Positions 7,091-8,799 of a DNA stretch of 8,799 nucleotides are shown in pieces; position 1 is the stretch's first letter; each line of letters opens with the position of its first letter. Source of the DNA: Paraglaciecola arctica (GTDB lineage Bacteria > Pseudomonadota > Gammaproteobacteria > Enterobacterales > Alteromonadaceae); NCBI GenBank assembly GCA_003232445.1, contig QIJM01000080.1, forward strand, positions 1 through 8,799, written 5' to 3'. The notes beneath the pieces are model-generated. The model was not told the origin of the DNA. It ran no database searches and worked only from the letters and a program-made list of their open reading frames with translations. The position numbers and the translations under genes were made by a program.

Positions 7091-8332
7091 TTACTCACTC
7101 GCTAGAAAAGCGCCATAGGGTACTGCAAACAACCTGTCGCCAAAAGAGAGAATAGAATCGCCATCATAAAATACAACACCTTTAACAAATGATGTGCCAA
7201 CGGCATCACGTAACTTAATTAATCCTTTAAAGTCAGCTAATTGAATAGTGGCTGAAGCTTTTACTTCCATGCCCGTGATAAATTGTCCGTCTTGTAAAAC
7301 AAAATCGACTTCAACTTTATCTTTATTTCTGAAATGATAAATATCAAAATTTGAGTCCTGCCAGCCAGCATACTTTTGTAACTCTTGATAAACATAGGTT
7401 TCCAGAAGTTGCCCTAAAAGGTTTCGGTCTTGTTGTAAATCCTCTGCCTTCACGTTAAGTAATGCACATGCTAAACCAGTATCTGTAAGGTGCATCTTGG
7501 GCGTTTTAATGAGGCGGCTTAATCGATTGTTATGCCATGGTTGGATTTGCTCAATTAAGAATATTTGTTCCAGTAACGCAACGTATTCTTTTATGGTAGG
7601 GCGACTAATAGCGAAAGGAGACGCTAGGTCTGACACGTTAAATAATCGCCCAGTTTGACCCGCGCAAAGCGCCAATAACTTTGGCAGCACACTTACGTGT
7701 TGAATATTAGCAATATCCTGAATATCTCGTTGAATGAGAGTGTTGGTAAAATCGCGATACCATGCCATTTTTCTACTTTCAGTTGTTCGGGTAAGCGCTG
7801 ATGGATAACCACCTGACGTAATTAAATCAATCAGCCCTTTACCAAGCTTCGCATACCCAGTTGTTTTCACGCTTAGCTCTGTTTTTCTGGTAAATAGATT
7901 TTTCAAAACACTAGATTGACGGCCAATAATTTCTGCTTGTGATAGCGGGCGTAAATGAATGATTTCTATTCTACCTGCCAGTGAATCTGATAATTTCGGC
8001 AGAAGTAAAACATTGGCAGAGCCGGTTAATATGAAACGACCCGGTTTTCTATTTTTGTCTACGCTTGCTTTAATGCTGGTAAATATTTCTGGTACACGCT
8101 GTATTTCGTCTAAGATTGTTTTTTCAGGCAAATTATCAACAAAGCCGACAGGATCGCTTTTCGCCGCATCTAACTGGTTAGCGTCATCAAAAGTGAGGTA
8201 ATGATATTGAAGTTTTTCACCAACCATTTGCGCAAGCGTAGTTTTACCGCATTGGCGTGAACCATGAATTAATACAACTGGAGTATCGTCCAGCGCATCA
8301 TGTAAGTTTTGTTCTGCGAAGCGCACAAACAT
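7091..8332 (-). CDS. AAA-family ATPase with DUF4143 and PD-(D/E)XK-like C-terminus
   Basis: This 413-residue protein reads leftwards. The N-terminal AAA domain has Walker A GSRQCGKT (24-31), Walker B ILDEIQ (D75, E76) and a sensor-like ILTGSAN segment near residue 100. A winged-helix-like segment (LASPFAISRPTIKEYVALLEQ) opens the DUF4143 part. The C-terminus has EVD (341-343) and EVK (356-358), resembling the core of a PD-(D/E)XK nuclease fold. The architecture matches the abundant 'ATP-binding protein, DUF4143' family, whose function is not established. Links to defence, toxin-like or regulatory roles are inference. The start MFVRFAEQNL fits the family, but the ribosome site is weak. The ORF is intact and apparently alone. 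A 22-bp tandem array begins 11 bp upstream of the ATG. Its 3' end converges on the fossil region. Confidence 0.92.
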   Translation of the reverse strand: MFVRFAEQNLHDALDDTPVVLIHGSRQCGKTTLAQMVGEKLQYHYLTFDDANQLDAAKSDPVGFVDNLPEKTILDEIQRVPEIFTSIKASVDKNRKPGRFILTGSANVLLLPKLSDSLAGRIEIIHLRPLSQAEIIGRQSSVLKNLFTRKTELSVKTTGYAKLGKGLIDLITSGGYPSALTRTTESRKMAWYRDFTNTLIQRDIQDIANIQHVSVLPKLLALCAGQTGRLFNVSDLASPFAISRPTIKEYVALLEQIFLIEQIQPWHNNRLSRLIKTPKMHLTDTGLACALLNVKAEDLQQDRNLLGQLLETYVYQELQKYAGWQDSNFDIYHFRNKDKVEVDFVLQDGQFITGMEVKASATIQLADFKGLIKLRDAVGTSFVKGVVFYDGDSILSFGDRLFAVPYGAFLASE

Positions 8333-8343
8333 ATATCATTGGC

Positions 8344-8453
8344 TCGTTTAGTTGAATATCGATGTTCGGCCAATTGTAAATTTATGCTCGGCTAATTAAA
8401 AGTTTTATTTCGTCCAATTGTAAGTTTATTGTCGACTATTTGAAAACAATCTC
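8344..8453 (-). repeat. 22-bp-period tandem array upstream of the ATPase/DUF4143 gene
   Basis: Five units begin at 8344, 8366, 8388, 8410 and 8432, exactly 22 bp apart. On the + strand each begins TCG; the better units read TCGGCCAATTGTAA, TCGGCTAATTAAAA and TCGTCCAATTGTAA, followed by an A/T-rich half. The outer two units are degraded. The array fills the promoter and ribosome-site region of the minus-strand gene, starting 11 bp before its ATG. Two helical turns per unit would align bound proteins on one DNA face. The core CGGCTAATT at 8389-8397 is identical to 2599-2607 in the fic array, but it points the opposite way relative to its gene. I infer an operator array. It is not CRISPR, because the units are contiguous with no unique spacers. 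Confidence 0.85.
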
Positions 8454-8501
8454 CGTTTCTTTTAAAAATAGCAGTGTTATATTAGTTTTTCTTTAGCAGC
8501 A

Positions 8502-8548
8502 ATCCCTAGACATAGGCAGCTAGGAATCTTTCGTAGCCTGCTTTTTTT
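8502..8548 (+). terminator. Terminator-like hairpin with alternative overlapping stem
   Basis: GCAGCTA (8516-8522) can pair with TAGCCTGC (8534-8541), with one bulge, and seven Ts follow (8542-8548). This reads as a + strand Rho-independent terminator. A competing stem pairs ATCCCTAG (8502-8509) with CTAGGAAT (8520-8527) and shares bases 8520-8522, so both cannot form at once. No + strand gene ends here. It may instead end antisense transcription or belong to a small RNA. The rest of 8454-8638 shows no gene or other structure that I can support. Confidence 0.35.
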
Positions 8549-8638
8549 GCTCTCGATATTGGATATAACGGTGAAATTTGGCGCTGCATGAATTCTCGTC
8601 AATTATGAGTAATGTAGTTGATACTCAATAAACTCAAA

Positions 8639-8799
8639 TTAAATACTCACTCGCTTATAAGGGCGATATTCTGGCATCCAAAAACTGCGCTCAATACGCT
8701 CTTTTAGTATTTCATCTGACACTTCTAAAGCCAGATTTTGCTGCATCGCTATTTTCGCCACATCAAAGGCAATTTTTTTACTAAGCTGCGCTATTTCGC
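8639..8799 (-). CDS. maeA: C-terminus of NAD-dependent malic enzyme (partial)
   Basis: The minus strand is open from the right edge to a TAA at 8639-8641, giving 52 residues that end ERSFWMPEYRPYKRVSI. The final FWxPEYRxYxRxSI block and the preceding alternating helix (SKKIAFDVAKIAMQQ) match, from memory, the C-terminus of bacterial NAD malic enzymes (MaeA/SfcA), which decarboxylate malate to pyruvate. Only the tail is visible, so catalytic residues cannot be checked and the symbol is provisional. As a conserved metabolic gene it probably marks the edge of the variable region. Transcription would run leftwards into the 8454-8638 gap. Confidence 0.75.
   Translation of the reverse strand, partial: EIAQLSKKIAFDVAKIAMQQNLALEVSDEILKERIERSFWMPEYRPYKRVSI

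Noticed and set aside
6970..7155. 61-codon + strand ORF starting MWKKREN
   Set aside because: Only its first 14 codons are homologous to anything (the helicase tail). It has no ribosome site and runs antisense into the ATPase gene, so it is treated as part of a fossil.
8344..8453. Possible CRISPR array
   Set aside because: The units are contiguous at 22 bp with no unique spacers, no cas gene is present, and the array sits in a gene's promoter position.

Overview
The window looks like a variable, defence-associated patch of an AT-rich gammaproteobacterial chromosome. A marine Alteromonadales-type genome (Shewanella, Pseudoalteromonas or Alteromonas relatives) is my best guess. It rests on base composition, the CopA plus small membrane cupredoxin-like arrangement, and a malic-enzyme C-terminus at the right edge. 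This is inference from recognised protein families; no search was run.

Layout, left to right. (1) Positions 1-2241 hold most of a TOTE-type primase-helicase, open at the left edge. (2) Positions 2242-2658 are non-coding, with a strong hairpin and then an exact 11-bp tandem array running into the start codon of the next gene. (3) Positions 2659-3696 encode a class II Fic protein with a C-terminal winged helix. (4) Positions 3836-6753 form a metal-resistance operon: a MerR-type promoter with a 19-bp spacer, a MerR-family regulator, and a Cu+-exporting P1B-1 ATPase (CopA). A 40-codon stub follows that looks like the start of a membrane-anchored cupredoxin gene. (5) Positions 6889-7090 are a scar containing a degraded copy of the last part of a TOTE helicase gene. 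(6) Positions 7091-8332, minus strand, encode an AAA ATPase/DUF4143 protein, preceded by a 22-bp-period tandem array. (7) Positions 8454-8638 are non-coding with overlapping hairpins. (8) Positions 8639-8799, minus strand, are the C-terminus of what appears to be NAD-dependent malic enzyme, probably the conserved chromosomal flank of the variable region.

The two most unusual points are not genes. First, the fic gene and the AAA/DUF4143 gene, which are unrelated and about 5.7 kb apart, each carry a phased tandem array with periods of 11 and 22 bp. Both arrays share the core CGGCTAATT and both reach the translation start. This suggests a common or related DNA-binding control system. Second, the Fic and copper genes lie between an intact TOTE helicase 3' end and a diverged, mostly synonymous fossil of the same 3' end. 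That indicates past loss of a second TOTE copy or insertion of the cargo beside it. The copper operon is self-contained and seems to be a passenger. No integrase or transposase is visible.
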